DNA from: Salirhabdus salicampi
GTDB lineage: Bacteria > Bacillota > Bacilli > Bacillales > Alkalibacillaceae
NCBI RefSeq assembly: GCF_024259515.1
Contig: NZ_JANBWE010000002.1
Location: 186,001 to 250,000, forward strand
DNA length: 64,000 nt
Direction of reading: 5' to 3'
Position numbers and translations under genes: made by a program. Positions 10,259 through 19,868 of this stretch are shown here, in pieces (the stretch's first letter is position 1; the number at the start of each line of letters is the position of its first letter). The notes below the pieces were generated by a model that saw only the letters and a program-made list of their open reading frames with translations, did not search any database and was not told the DNA's origin.

Positions 10259-11965
10259 ATGTCATTTGACGGTGTCGTTACACGGGCAGTTACAGACGAA
10301 CTCAACACCAAACTATTAAACGGACGTGTCGGGAAAATATACCAACCAACAAAAACTGAGCTGGTATTTACCGTTCGATCAAAGGGAGAAAACCATCAAC
10401 TCCTTTTATCTGCACATCCAAGTTATGCACGATTTCATATTACAGATAAGACGTTAACGAATCCGAAAGTACCTCCTATGTTTTGTATGTTGCTACGTAA
10501 ATACTTAGCTGGAGGAATGGTTGAAAAGATTGAGCAAGTAGAAATGGAACGAGTTGTGCGTTTTCATATAAAAGGGAAAGATGAAATCGGAGATGAAACC
10601 AGCCATATTCTTGTTGTAGAGTTAATGGGAAAACATAGTAATATTATGCTAGTCAATGAAGAGAAAAACGTGATCTTAGATAGCATAAAACACATCCCAC
10701 CGGCACAAAACCGTTTTCGAACAATTATGCCGGGTCAACCTTATGTAGCACCGCCGAGTCAGGATAAGCTGAATCCATTACAAATCGATGGGGAGCAGTT
10801 TATTAAAAAACTTGACTTCAATAGCGGAAAGTTAGACCAACAAATTGTTCGTATGTTAATGGGCTTTTCACCTGTGATTGCAAAAGACATTACCACTCGG
10901 GCCCATTTAGGTTCAAACGAACAATACTTGACCACATTTTTAAATGTACAAGCGAAACTAATCAATCATGAGTATGAACCAACGATTTACACTGATGGGA
11001 ATACAGAAAAATTTTACGTGTTACCATTATCGTACCTGGAAGGGAAAAAGCGAGTATTTGAATCGGTAAGTGCGATGCTTGATACATTTTATAGTGGCAA
11101 AGCGGAACGAGATCGAGTTAAACAACAAGTTAGCGACTTAATTAAGCTAGTGAAAAATGAACGGGATAAAAATATTCGTAAGTTAAAAAAACATGAAAAA
11201 ACTTTACAAAAAGCAGAAAAAGCGGACTCATATAAACATAAAGGTGAATTATTAACTGCACATATGCACCTTGTTAAAAAAGGGGATGAATCGGTAACAG
11301 TTGTTGATTACTATGATCCTGACGGGCAACAACTAACGATTGAACTAAATCCTAATAAAACTCCAAGTGAGAATGCACAACTGTATTTTCAGACATACCA
11401 AAAGTTAAAGAAATCAAAATCAATTGTTCAACAGGAAATGGAACGTGCGAATAATGAAATCATTTATTTGGAGCAAGTGTTACAACAATTAGATACGGCT
11501 CGTGAGTCTGATTTAGAGGAGATCCGTGAAGAACTTCAGGAAGAAGGATATGTAAAGAAGAAGCGAGATAAACCAAACCGTAAAAAACGAAACACACCAG
11601 AACCTGATGAATATGTATCATCAGATGGAACTTTGATTTTAGTAGGACGTAACAATAAACAAAATGACTATGTCACAAATCGAATGGCTCGTAAGTCAGA
11701 TGTATGGCTTCATACGAAAGATATTCCAGGATCACACGTCGTCATAAGAGATAACAATCCATCTGAAGAAACATTAAAAGAAGCGGCTATGATTGCAGCT
11801 TTTTACAGTAAAGCTAAACTGTCTTCCTCCGTCCCTGTTGACTACACAGAGGTGAGACATGTACGTAAACCATCTGGATCAAAGCCTGGTTATGTCATCT
11901 ACGATCATCAAACGACCATTTTCGTTACTCCCGATGAGGAGAAGGTACAACAACTAAAGAAATGA
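10259..11965 (+). CDS. rqcH: Ribosome quality control protein RqcH (NFACT family)
   Basis: RqcH binds stalled 50S subunits with peptidyl-tRNA and adds C-terminal alanine tails that mark the nascent chain for ClpXP; older annotations call it fibronectin-binding protein FbpA. Domains: NFACT-N (about 1-230), helix-hairpin-helix and coiled coil (about 280-440), NFACT-R with DVWLHTKDIPGSHVVI near residue 480. Length 568 is normal. The DR dipeptide needed for tailing (Asp97-Arg98 in B. subtilis, as I recall) reads Glu97-Arg98 here. It is the only plus-strand gene in the left 47 kb, with its own promoter and a strong terminator. Confidence 0.96.
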   Translation: MSFDGVVTRAVTDELNTKLLNGRVGKIYQPTKTELVFTVRSKGENHQLLLSAHPSYARFHITDKTLTNPKVPPMFCMLLRKYLAGGMVEKIEQVEMERVVRFHIKGKDEIGDETSHILVVELMGKHSNIMLVNEEKNVILDSIKHIPPAQNRFRTIMPGQPYVAPPSQDKLNPLQIDGEQFIKKLDFNSGKLDQQIVRMLMGFSPVIAKDITTRAHLGSNEQYLTTFLNVQAKLINHEYEPTIYTDGNTEKFYVLPLSYLEGKKRVFESVSAMLDTFYSGKAERDRVKQQVSDLIKLVKNERDKNIRKLKKHEKTLQKAEKADSYKHKGELLTAHMHLVKKGDESVTVVDYYDPDGQQLTIELNPNKTPSENAQLYFQTYQKLKKSKSIVQQEMERANNEIIYLEQVLQQLDTARESDLEEIREELQEEGYVKKKRDKPNRKKRNTPEPDEYVSSDGTLILVGRNNKQNDYVTNRMARKSDVWLHTKDIPGSHVVIRDNNPSEETLKEAAMIAAFYSKAKLSSSVPVDYTEVRHVRKPSGSKPGYVIYDHQTTIFVTPDEEKVQQLKK

Positions 11966-11988
11966 TCATCTTATGATGAAGCTATTTA

Positions 11989-12022
11989 AAAAAGCTTGGA
12001 TTTCAAAAAATCCAAGCTTTTT
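11989..12022. terminator. Strong bidirectional terminator after rqcH
   Basis: A 15-bp perfect stem (AAAAAGCTTGGATTT, 11989-12003, with its complement at 12008-12022), with A/T flanks that give T tracts in both directions. It can end rqcH (plus) and the small membrane gene at 12116 (minus). Confidence 0.85.
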
Positions 12023-12115
12023 GTCATCATACAGTGGTTGATTTGTCAAATACGACTCCCTCGACTCATCTTAACAAGAAAGGTCACCCATTCATTTTGA
12101 CAAGGAACTCTTAAT

Positions 12116-12388
12116 TTATATGAACTTAAACAAAAAAATAAAGAGAAGCATCGTACCAACGTATGTGACAACAGCATGCTTCCAATACGTGGACTCCCTT
12201 TTTAACATATACATATTCCAAATAAGAAAGATAACAATACCGATCACAAAACTGCTCGAAGCTGTCCATGAAAACATCGAGTCAGAATGAAAGGAAAAGG
12301 CCACCCATAAATATATGTATAGGTACCAAGTAAACAAACCTAATGCGGTGTTCCCAAGAATTAGCCAAACCCATTTTGTTATTCGCAT
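12116..12388 (-). CDS. Small integral membrane protein, function unknown
   Basis: About 90 residues beginning MRITKWVWLILGNTALG. Three strongly hydrophobic stretches (about residues 6-30, 45-60 and 70-88) predict three membrane helices; I do not recognise the family. The ATG at 12388 has AAGG nine bases upstream; a longer form from 12409 is possible but its ribosome site is poor. It lies between uraA (itself terminated) and rqcH (convergent), where the pyrimidine biosynthetic genes stand in B. subtilis. No catalytic motifs are visible. Codon use looks like the neighbours, so a real gene is likely, but there is no functional clue. Confidence 0.65.
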   Translation of the reverse strand: MRITKWVWLILGNTALGLFTWYLYIYLWVAFSFHSDSMFSWTASSSFVIGIVIFLIWNMYMLKRESTYWKHAVVTYVGTMLLFIFLFKFI

Positions 12389-12450
12389 GTCACCACGCCT
12401 TTTCTCCATTTTCTTCTACGATTGTACTATTCTTCTAATTTTAACACAAT

Positions 12451-12482
12451 AAAAAAAGACCTTGTTCGGAAACAAGGCCTTT
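12451..12482 (-). terminator. Terminator after uraA
   Basis: Minus-strand AAGGCCTTGTT / AACAAGGTCTT stem with a four-base loop, followed by seven T's, 12 bp after the uraA stop. It marks the end of the pyrR-uraA unit, so no pyrimidine biosynthetic genes follow in the same transcript. Confidence 0.88.
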
Positions 12483-12493
12483 GAGAGAAAAGA

Positions 12494-13867
12494 TTATGCT
12501 GCTGGCTCTTCATTTTTTATTTCTTTATTCACCTCAAACATCTTACCATTTCCATAGCCATTTTCCTTACCTGGTAATACTAGATTTAACGTAACACCAA
12601 TAATAGCTGAAAGAGCCATCCCGGCGATCTGTAAATTGTCTGAAAGTTGGACGAAGGCTCCACCAATTCCAATGACTAAAATGACCGAAGAGATAATGAG
12701 GTTACGTTTGTCACCTAAATCTACTTGGTTGTCAATTAACATACGTAAACCACTTGAAGCAATAACCCCAAATAATAAAATCGATACGCCACCCATAACA
12801 GCTCCTGGGATTGATTCTATGGCTGCCACAACAATTCCTGTAAACCCGAAGAATAATGCTAGTACTGCTGCACCCCCGATAACAAATACACTGAACACAC
12901 GCGTAATAGCTAACACACCAATGTTCTCTCCATAAGTTGTATTCGGTGGTCCGCCGAGGAAAGATGCAATAATGGTTGCTACACCATCACCGGCAATGGA
13001 TCGATGTAAACCAGGTTTTTGTAAAAAGTCTCTTCCTACTACTTTTGACAACACCATCTGATCACCAATATGTTCTGCAATTGTAACAACTGCAATCGGT
13101 ACCATTAACAAAGCAATTTCCCAACTAAATACGGTGAATGGGTTATAATCCGCGAACGGTACAACGAAGTCTGGAACTTTAAAAAATGCTCCAAAAAATT
13201 CACCAATTGATTGGCTTGATGTTAATTTCGTCCATTCTGCAGCAACACCTGCCGTATTAACGACTCCTTGTGTAAAAGCAAAGATGTATCCACCAATAAT
13301 ACCGAAAAGAATAGGAATGAGTCCAAAGAATCCTTTAAAAAATATCGACGCAATAATCGTAATCGCCAATGTTACGAGCGCTACTGTAAAATGTGTTGTA
13401 CTGTAATTTCCCTCAGGGTCATACATTGCCATATCAATGGCTACAGATGCTAACCCTAAACCAATTACGATAATGACAGGTCCCACAACGATTGGAGGTA
13501 AAATTTTCATTAACCATCTTAATCCAAGCAGTCGAATGAAAAGGGCTACAAATCCATACACAAGACCAGCAAGGAAGCTACCTACCATCGCCCCCGGAAT
13601 ACCTGATGAGCCTGTTACTGCAATAATAGGTGCAATAAAAGCGAAACTAGAACCAAGATATGCTGGCACACGTCCTCTAGTAATCAACAAGTATGCAATT
13701 GTACCAATTGCACTTGATACAAGTGCTACACCTTGCGACATTCCTGTTAAGAATGGCACAAGAATCGTTGCCCCAAACATTGCAAATAAGTGTTGTAAAC
13801 TTAATGTTAGCCATTTCCCTAATTTTGGGACGTCTTGAACGTCCATCACCATTTGTTCTTTTCTCAT
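12494..13867 (-). CDS. uraA: Uracil permease (NCS2/UraA family, PyrP)
   Basis: Proton-coupled uracil importer of the nucleobase-ascorbate transporter family. The 457-residue protein has about 12-14 hydrophobic segments and family signatures such as QHLFAMFGATILVPFLTG near the N-terminus and the NTTYGENIGVLAITRV stretch of the substrate-binding region. The ATG at 13867 is preceded by AAGGAGG; the longer frame up to 13954 runs through the attenuator hairpin and is not protein coding. It is controlled by the PyrR-binding attenuator directly upstream and lies in the pyrR-uraA pair, so uracil uptake is shut down when UMP or UTP is plentiful. Confidence 0.96.
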   Translation of the reverse strand: MRKEQMVMDVQDVPKLGKWLTLSLQHLFAMFGATILVPFLTGMSQGVALVSSAIGTIAYLLITRGRVPAYLGSSFAFIAPIIAVTGSSGIPGAMVGSFLAGLVYGFVALFIRLLGLRWLMKILPPIVVGPVIIVIGLGLASVAIDMAMYDPEGNYSTTHFTVALVTLAITIIASIFFKGFFGLIPILFGIIGGYIFAFTQGVVNTAGVAAEWTKLTSSQSIGEFFGAFFKVPDFVVPFADYNPFTVFSWEIALLMVPIAVVTIAEHIGDQMVLSKVVGRDFLQKPGLHRSIAGDGVATIIASFLGGPPNTTYGENIGVLAITRVFSVFVIGGAAVLALFFGFTGIVVAAIESIPGAVMGGVSILLFGVIASSGLRMLIDNQVDLGDKRNLIISSVILVIGIGGAFVQLSDNLQIAGMALSAIIGVTLNLVLPGKENGYGNGKMFEVNKEIKNEEPAA

Positions 13868-13896
13868 ATTATTTTCCTCCTTGGAATTTAAGCCAT

Positions 13897-14005
13897 AAAA
13901 AAACCTCTTTGCAAGGTCGCAAAGAGGTACACGAATCTCCTGTTTTCCAGACATTCGTCTTCTTCGAACAACCTTGTTAGTCTCTCTGGACTAATTTAAA
14001 GGTCT
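13897..14005 (-). promoter_or_regulatory. PyrR-dependent transcription attenuator upstream of uraA
   Basis: Minus-strand order: PyrR-binding loop AGTCCAGAGAGACT (13992-13979), an antiterminator region, then a terminator with stem CCTCTTTGC/GCAAAGAGG (13904-13912 with 13919-13927) and a T7 tract. PyrR bound to UMP stabilises the anti-antiterminator and lets the terminator form. The loop deviates from consensus at one position (GAGAGACT rather than GAGAGGCT). Confidence 0.88.
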
Positions 14006-14008
14006 ATT

Positions 14009-14672
<664 letters not shown>

Positions 14673-14692
14673 CATGTTCTTCTCAAGAATTA

Positions 14693-14721
14693 ATTATTAC
14701 AAAACTGTGGTCAGGTGTCAA
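14693..14721 (-). promoter_or_regulatory. Sigma-A promoter of pyrR-uraA
   Basis: Perfect -35 TTGACA (14721-14716), 17-bp spacer and AATAAT (14698-14693) on the minus strand. The -35 overlaps the rluD stop codon. The predicted transcript starts near 14686, just upstream of the PyrR loop. Confidence 0.8.
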
Positions 14722-15629
14722 CCTCTTTTTCGTAAAAACTGTAATACTGCTTCAAACTCATCTGGTGCTTCAGCCTCATACTCCATCCATTCCTTCGTTG
14801 ATGGGTGTGAAAATCCAATTGTTTGAGCATGAAGAGCCTGACCGTCTAAATCCAATGTTTTACGGGGACCATATTTCGGATCACCAACAAGTGGGTGACT
14901 AATGTATTGGAAATGAACACGAATCTGATGTGTTCGACCTGTTTCCAACTCACATTCTACATACGTAAAATCTTGGAACCGTTCTATTACTTTAAAGTGT
15001 GTAACTGCATCTTTTCCGTTTCCGACCACACCCATTTTTTGACGATCCTTTGGATCTCGACCAATTGGTGCATCAATTGTCCCAACATCATGTTCTAATA
15101 CACCATGGACAATCGCTACATACTTACGTTTTACTGTTTTTTCTGATAGTTGCTCGGCTAAGGACATATGTGCATGATCATTTTTTGCTACCATTAAAAG
15201 GCCGCTCGTGTCCTTATCAATACGGTGTACAATTCCAGGACGAATGACACCGTTAATACCACTTAAATCGTTACAATGGTAGAGCAGTGCATTGACTAAT
15301 GTGCCTGAAGTATGTCCTGCTGATGGATGAACAACCATCCCCCTCGGCTTATTTACAACTACAACATCCTCATCTTCGTAAACAATATCTATCGGAATGT
15401 TTTCTGCAGCGACATTCAACTCTTCCGGTTCTGGAATCGACCATGTTACTTGATCCCCTTGTTGACATTTATAATTACTTTTCACTTGTTGGTCATTCAC
15501 CTTGACACTTCCGTCCTTAATCCACAATTGAACTTGGGAGCGGGAGTAATCAGGATTAAGCTCCGTCAATACTTTATCTATTCTCATTAGATGTTGATCG
15601 GCTAATACTTCATAGGAATGTACTTCCAT
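14718..15629 (-). CDS. ylyB: 23S rRNA pseudouridine synthase, RluD/RluA family (YlyB)
   Basis: Isomerises uridines to pseudouridine in large-subunit rRNA. An N-terminal S4 RNA-binding domain (about residues 12-75, with DYSRSQVQLWIKDGSVKVN) precedes the catalytic domain with the active-site motif HRIDKDTSG and the later GRTHQIRVH. At 303 residues it is full length. The ATG at 15629 has AAAAGGAG upstream, is separated from the lspA stop by one base, and the pair is likely translationally coupled. Target sites are inferred from the RluD family; the exact uridines in Bacillaceae are less certain. Confidence 0.95.
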   Translation of the reverse strand: MEVHSYEVLADQHLMRIDKVLTELNPDYSRSQVQLWIKDGSVKVNDQQVKSNYKCQQGDQVTWSIPEPEELNVAAENIPIDIVYEDEDVVVVNKPRGMVVHPSAGHTSGTLVNALLYHCNDLSGINGVIRPGIVHRIDKDTSGLLMVAKNDHAHMSLAEQLSEKTVKRKYVAIVHGVLEHDVGTIDAPIGRDPKDRQKMGVVGNGKDAVTHFKVIERFQDFTYVECELETGRTHQIRVHFQYISHPLVGDPKYGPRKTLDLDGQALHAQTIGFSHPSTKEWMEYEAEAPDEFEAVLQFLRKRG

Positions 15630-15630
15630 T

Positions 15631-16095
15631 TTAATGGCTCCTTTTTTTCTTTCTTTCATCAAGGAATGTGTAAATCATGAATAGAATAACACCTGTGACA
15701 AGTGCGGAATCAGCAATATTAAAAATGGGATAGTCATAATTCAAAATATAAACATCTAAAAAGTCAACAACTTCTTTACGGAACAATCTGTCAATAAAAT
15801 TCCCTATTGCTCCACCCAATATGAGTGCTAATGAAACTCCGAGTAATGGTTGTTCTTTCCCGTACTTTTGCAAATAGTAGACGATGGCGATTACGACAAT
15901 AGCAGTTACGATGTAAAAGAACCACATTTGCCCTTGTAAAATCCCCCATGCTGCGCCACGATTGCGATGGGATGTTATGTAAAACACATTTTCAATTACA
16001 GGAATTTGTTCATGAATCATCATTGTTTTATCTATTATCCATTTTGACCATTGGTCAATAACAATAATGATGATGGCTAACATATAATACCACAC
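15631..16095 (-). CDS. lspA: Lipoprotein signal peptidase (signal peptidase II)
   Basis: Membrane aspartyl protease that removes signal peptides from prolipoproteins after lipidation. The protein has four membrane helices, with catalytic aspartates in GNFIDR (Asp102) and NIADSAL (Asp129), at the same numbers as in B. subtilis LspA. The start is a GTG at 16095, six bases after GGAGGT, giving 154 residues; the longer frame from 16113 starts ahead of this ribosome site. A candidate promoter with an extended -10 lies between the ileS terminator and the gene. B. subtilis ylyA, normally between ileS and lspA, is absent. Confidence 0.96.
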   Translation of the reverse strand: MWYYMLAIIIIVIDQWSKWIIDKTMMIHEQIPVIENVFYITSHRNRGAAWGILQGQMWFFYIVTAIVVIAIVYYLQKYGKEQPLLGVSLALILGGAIGNFIDRLFRKEVVDFLDVYILNYDYPIFNIADSALVTGVILFMIYTFLDERKKKRSH

Positions 16096-16157
16096 AGCTT
16101 TACCTCCATACATTGTTCTATCTATAGCATTTTACCATAACTTGAATAGAAAATCTT

Positions 16158-16191
16158 AAAAATAAACGTGCCGGGGTTATCCGGCACGTTA
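16158..16191 (-). terminator. Terminator after ileS
   Basis: GC-rich stem AACGTGCCGG / CCGGCACGTT on the minus strand, followed by TATTTTTA, 7 bp after the ileS stop. It separates ileS from lspA. Confidence 0.85.
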
Positions 16192-16197
16192 TCTAAA

Positions 16198-18945
16198 TTA
16201 GGCATAATGGGTTTCAACGATAGAAGCACAACGGTTACATAACTCTTCGTGTTGTTCCCCAACTGTGTCTGATACAACCCAACAGCGTTGACATTTTTCA
16301 CCTGGATGCTTCTCAACAAAAACGTCAACATGCTCATATTCTTTCGCTTCAGCATGGTTTTCTGCGACTTCCACGGCTGAAACGATAAAGTATTGATGTA
16401 AATGAGTAAATTCGTTTAACAATTGTGCTGTTTTCTTATCTTTTGGTACAACGATTACACGAGATTCGAGTGACTTTCCAATCACTTTTTCGTTACGGGC
16501 TTCCTCAAGTGCCTTTAACACATCATCGCGGACTGCCATAAAGTGATTCCACTTCACTAGTAGTTCGTCAGCATCTTTAACCGTTTTTGGTTCCGGCATA
16601 TCCGTTAATTGAACACTTTCTTCCTCTACGCCTGGAATATAGCTCCATACCTCATCAGTTGTATGGGACAAAATTGGTGATAATAATTTCGTCAAGGACG
16701 TTAACATTTCATAATAAACCGTTTGGATACTACGACGACGTTTATCATCCTTCGCTTCAATATATAAAATATCCTTCGCAAAGTCTAAATAGAATGAGCT
16801 TAAATCAATCGTACAGAAGTTGTGTACAGAATGATAAATTACAGAAAACTCATACGTGTCATATGCGTTACGAACTTTACTTGTCAGTTGTTGCAAACGT
16901 GCAAGCATATAACGATCCACTTCTTCAAGATTCTCTTCTGAAACGGAATCTGTATTTGGATCGAAATCATGTAAATTACCTAACAAGAAACGGAATGTAT
17001 TTCTTACTTTACGATATACTTCCGCTACTTGTTTTAAAATATCATCAGAAATACGTACATCAGACTGATAATCGACACTTGCTACCCAAAGTCGTAAAAT
17101 ATCTCCACCGAACTGCTTCATAATTTTTGAAGGTACAATGACGTTTCCAATCGATTTACTCATCTTTCTACCTTCTCCATCGTTAACAAATCCATGACTT
17201 AGCACAGACTTATATGGAGCTTTCCCAGTCACTGCTACTGATGTAGATAAGGAGGAATTAAACCACCCGCGATATTGGTCAGAGCCTTCTAAATACATAT
17301 CAGCAGGACGTTGCAATTCAGGGCGTTCAACTAACACACCTTGGTGTGAGGAACCAGAATCAAACCACACATCCATAATGTCAGTTTCTTTTGTAAACTT
17401 TCCATTCGGGCTAGATGGGTGAGTAAAGCCTTCAGGTAACAATTCTTTTGCTTCTTTTTCAAACCAAATGTTAGAGCCGTGTTCTCTAAACAATTTGGAC
17501 ACGTGCTCGACTGTCTCTTCAGTAATAATTGGTTCACCATTTTCCCCGTAAAACACTGGGATTGGTAGTCCCCATACGCGTTGACGAGAAATACACCAAT
17601 CTTCGCGATCTTTCACCATATTGTAAAGCCGTGTTTCTCCCCATTCAGGAATCCAGTTTACGTTACGAATTTCTTCCAAGATTGTTTCTCTAAAGTCCTT
17701 AATAGAAGCGAACCATTGTGATGTAGCACGGAAGATTGTTGGCTTCTTTGTTCTCCAGTCGTGTGGGTAAGAGTGCGTAATAAATTCAAGTTTTAATAAC
17801 GCCCCAACTGATTCCAGCTTTTCTGTAATTTCTTTATTTGCTTTATCATAAAATTGACCTTCAAAACCAGGTGCTTCAGCTGTAAATTTCCCTTTTTCAT
17901 CTACAGGGCAAAGCACTCCTAAATCATACTCTTTCCCAACCCAGAAATCGTCCTCACCGTGACCTGGTGCAGTATGAACACAACCAGTACCTGCTTCGGT
18001 TGTTACGTGTTCTCCAAGGATAACGAGAGACTCCCGGTCATAAAATGGATGGGATGCCACTACCCTTTCTAATTCGGACCCTTTATATGTTTTCTCTACT
18101 GTCTTCTCATCCCATTCTAATACAGATGATACTTGCTCTACTAAATCAGCTGCTACGATAAACTTTTCGCCCTTCACGTTGACAACAGCATACTCAAGTG
18201 CCGGATGGACAGCAATGGCAAGGTTTGCAGGAATTGTCCATGGTGTTGTCGTCCAAATGATAAACTTCTCGTCTCCAGTTAATACACCCTTTCCATCCTT
18301 TACATCAAACGCGACATAGATAGATGGGGAACGTTTATCTTTATATTCAATTTCTGCTTCCGCTAGGGCTGATTCAGATGAAGGAGACCAATAAACAGGC
18401 TTTAAGCCTTTGTAAATATAGCCCCTATTCGCCATTTCTCCAAACACTTTAATTTGAGCAGCTTCATAATCTTTCGTAAGGGTAATGTAAGGATTATCCC
18501 AATCTCCTCTAACCCCTAATTGTTTAAATTGTTCTCTTTGGTTGTCAATTTGTTCCAGTGCATATTCTTTACAAAGTTCACGAAACTCAGCAACTGACAG
18601 GCTTTTACGATCAATTTTCTTTTTCTTCGTCAGGGCCACCTCGATTGGTAGTCCATGTGTATCCCATCCAGGAACATATGGTGCGTGATAGCCAGACATT
18701 GATTTGTAACGTACAATAAAATCTTTCAATACCTTATTCAAAGCATGACCCATGTGCAAATCACCATTGGCATATGGAGGGCCATCATGCAATACGAATA
18801 ACGGGCGCCCTTCTGTACGTGTTTGGACTTTTTCATAAATATTTTCCTGTTCCCATTTTTGTTGCATTTCTGGTTCACGCTTTGGTAAATTACCTCGCAT
18901 TGGAAATTCAGTTTTTGGCATTAGTAATGTTTCTTTATATCCCAT
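16198..18945 (-). CDS. ileS: Isoleucyl-tRNA synthetase
   Basis: Class I aminoacyl-tRNA synthetase charging tRNA-Ile. The HIGH-type motif is HMGH at residues 64-67; the CP1 editing domain follows ([12 protein letters not shown] and [13 protein letters not shown] are its signatures); KMSKS lies in [11 protein letters not shown] zinc knuckle CQRCW...CNRC closes the C-terminus, so this is the bacterial (type 1) enzyme rather than the mupirocin-resistant type 2. Length 915 is typical. The ATG at 18945 follows AAAGGAGG. Expression is controlled by a T-box riboswitch and a strong promoter upstream. Confidence 0.98.
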   Translation of the reverse strand: MGYKETLLMPKTEFPMRGNLPKREPEMQQKWEQENIYEKVQTRTEGRPLFVLHDGPPYANGDLHMGHALNKVLKDFIVRYKSMSGYHAPYVPGWDTHGLPIEVALTKKKKIDRKSLSVAEFRELCKEYALEQIDNQREQFKQLGVRGDWDNPYITLTKDYEAAQIKVFGEMANRGYIYKGLKPVYWSPSSESALAEAEIEYKDKRSPSIYVAFDVKDGKGVLTGDEKFIIWTTTPWTIPANLAIAVHPALEYAVVNVKGEKFIVAADLVEQVSSVLEWDEKTVEKTYKGSELERVVASHPFYDRESLVILGEHVTTEAGTGCVHTAPGHGEDDFWVGKEYDLGVLCPVDEKGKFTAEAPGFEGQFYDKANKEITEKLESVGALLKLEFITHSYPHDWRTKKPTIFRATSQWFASIKDFRETILEEIRNVNWIPEWGETRLYNMVKDREDWCISRQRVWGLPIPVFYGENGEPIITEETVEHVSKLFREHGSNIWFEKEAKELLPEGFTHPSSPNGKFTKETDIMDVWFDSGSSHQGVLVERPELQRPADMYLEGSDQYRGWFNSSLSTSVAVTGKAPYKSVLSHGFVNDGEGRKMSKSIGNVIVPSKIMKQFGGDILRLWVASVDYQSDVRISDDILKQVAEVYRKVRNTFRFLLGNLHDFDPNTDSVSEENLEEVDRYMLARLQQLTSKVRNAYDTYEFSVIYHSVHNFCTIDLSSFYLDFAKDILYIEAKDDKRRRSIQTVYYEMLTSLTKLLSPILSHTTDEVWSYIPGVEEESVQLTDMPEPKTVKDADELLVKWNHFMAVRDDVLKALEEARNEKVIGKSLESRVIVVPKDKKTAQLLNEFTHLHQYFIVSAVEVAENHAEAKEYEHVDVFVEKHPGEKCQRCWVVSDTVGEQHEELCNRCASIVETHYA

Positions 18946-18974
18946 TCTGTTTATCCTCCTTTAATTCCGTAAAT

Positions 18975-19244
18975 CAAAAAAGCCTTCTCATCCCTGGAAA
19001 GGGACGAGAAGGCCTCGCGGTACCACCCTAATTGATTGGCTGTTTAAAGCCAATCCACTTAAGTAAGCTGTAACGTTAGCTAACGTTCATATCTACTAAT
19101 GAATTCGATATGAAAACTCAAGGGTGATGTTCCAAAGAATCTCATATAGTCGGGCTTCCACCATCCCCGATTCGCTATATATGACGAATTTCTTTGTACT
19201 GTCCCTGTCATAGTCTTTATTTTATAAATACGATTCTATTATGC
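18975..19244 (-). promoter_or_regulatory. T-box riboswitch (isoleucine) controlling ileS
   Basis: Minus-strand leader with the invariant T-box sequence GGGTGGTACCGCG (19028-19016), stem I with a GGGGATGG...CCCG region, and a specifier loop GAACATCACCC whose ATC (19128-19126) is an isoleucine codon. It ends in a terminator (18975-19014, GAGAAGGC stem with T6) that competes with the antiterminator. Uncharged tRNA-Ile is expected to stabilise antitermination. This covers the 341-bp gap between ileS and divIVA. Confidence 0.95.
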
Positions 19245-19250
19245 TTTAGC

Positions 19251-19279
19251 ATTATATGTAAAAATAATGCCGACGTCAA
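19251..19279 (-). promoter_or_regulatory. Sigma-A promoter of the ileS T-box transcript
   Basis: TTGACG (19279-19274), 17-bp spacer, perfect TATAAT (19256-19251) on the minus strand, immediately after the divIVA stop. The predicted start is near 19244. Confidence 0.85.
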
Positions 19280-19286
19280 GAAGGAT

Positions 19287-19787
19287 TTAATAATTTTCTT
19301 CAGAACTTTCCGTTTCCCCAATTTCTACTTTAAATAATTCATCCCAATCTTCATTTTCAATTAGATCAAGTTGTGCTTCGACAATCATTTTCATTCGGGT
19401 GCGGAATACTTTAGCTTGTTTCTTTAACTCTTCGACTTCAACAGCGACCCGACGTGATTTTGACAATGCTTCATTTATAATTCGATCAGCGTTTTTCTCT
19501 GCTTCTTTTATAATTAGTTTCGCTTCTTTATTCGCATTGCCTTTCACTTCTTCAGCGGTTTCTTGGGCAACTAAAATTGATTTATTTAAAGTCTCTTCAA
19601 TGTTGTTAAAGTGACCAATTCTTTCTTCTAATTCCGCCACTTTCTCTTCAAGTGATTTTTTATCACGAATCATTTTTTCGTAATCTTTTATCACTTGATC
19701 TAAAAATTCATTTACTTCGTCTTCATCATACCCTCTAAACGTTCGGGTGAATTCTTTATTATGAATGTCGAGTGGTGTCAAAGGCAT
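19287..19787 (-). CDS. divIVA: Cell division and polarity protein DivIVA
   Basis: Coiled-coil protein that senses negative membrane curvature at septa and poles, recruits MinJ/MinCD and, in sporulation, anchors the chromosome origin via RacA. The N-terminal lipid-binding domain begins MPLTPLDIHNKEFTRTFRGYD, containing the phenylalanine (about position 17) and basic residues that insert into membrane. Coiled coils follow from about residue 30 to 140. The 166 residues are the usual length (164 in B. subtilis). It has a clear ribosome site (AAGGGGG) and follows the ylm operon. Confidence 0.97.
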   Translation of the reverse strand: MPLTPLDIHNKEFTRTFRGYDEDEVNEFLDQVIKDYEKMIRDKKSLEEKVAELEERIGHFNNIEETLNKSILVAQETAEEVKGNANKEAKLIIKEAEKNADRIINEALSKSRRVAVEVEELKKQAKVFRTRMKMIVEAQLDLIENEDWDELFKVEIGETESSEENY

Positions 19788-19868
19788 GAAAATACCCCCT
19801 TAGCTGTACATTTTATTTTATAATATATTTCGACAGATGATTGCACGAGTCCTGCAAATTATATCATA

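Noticed and set aside
13868-13954. N-terminal extension of uraA to 13954
   Set aside because: The extra 29 codons are the attenuator terminator and leader; AAGGAGG stands just before the internal ATG at 13867.
16587-17123. 178-codon plus-strand frame inside ileS
   Set aside because: Antisense to a well-conserved synthetase, rich in Tyr/His/Leu, and without a ribosome site.
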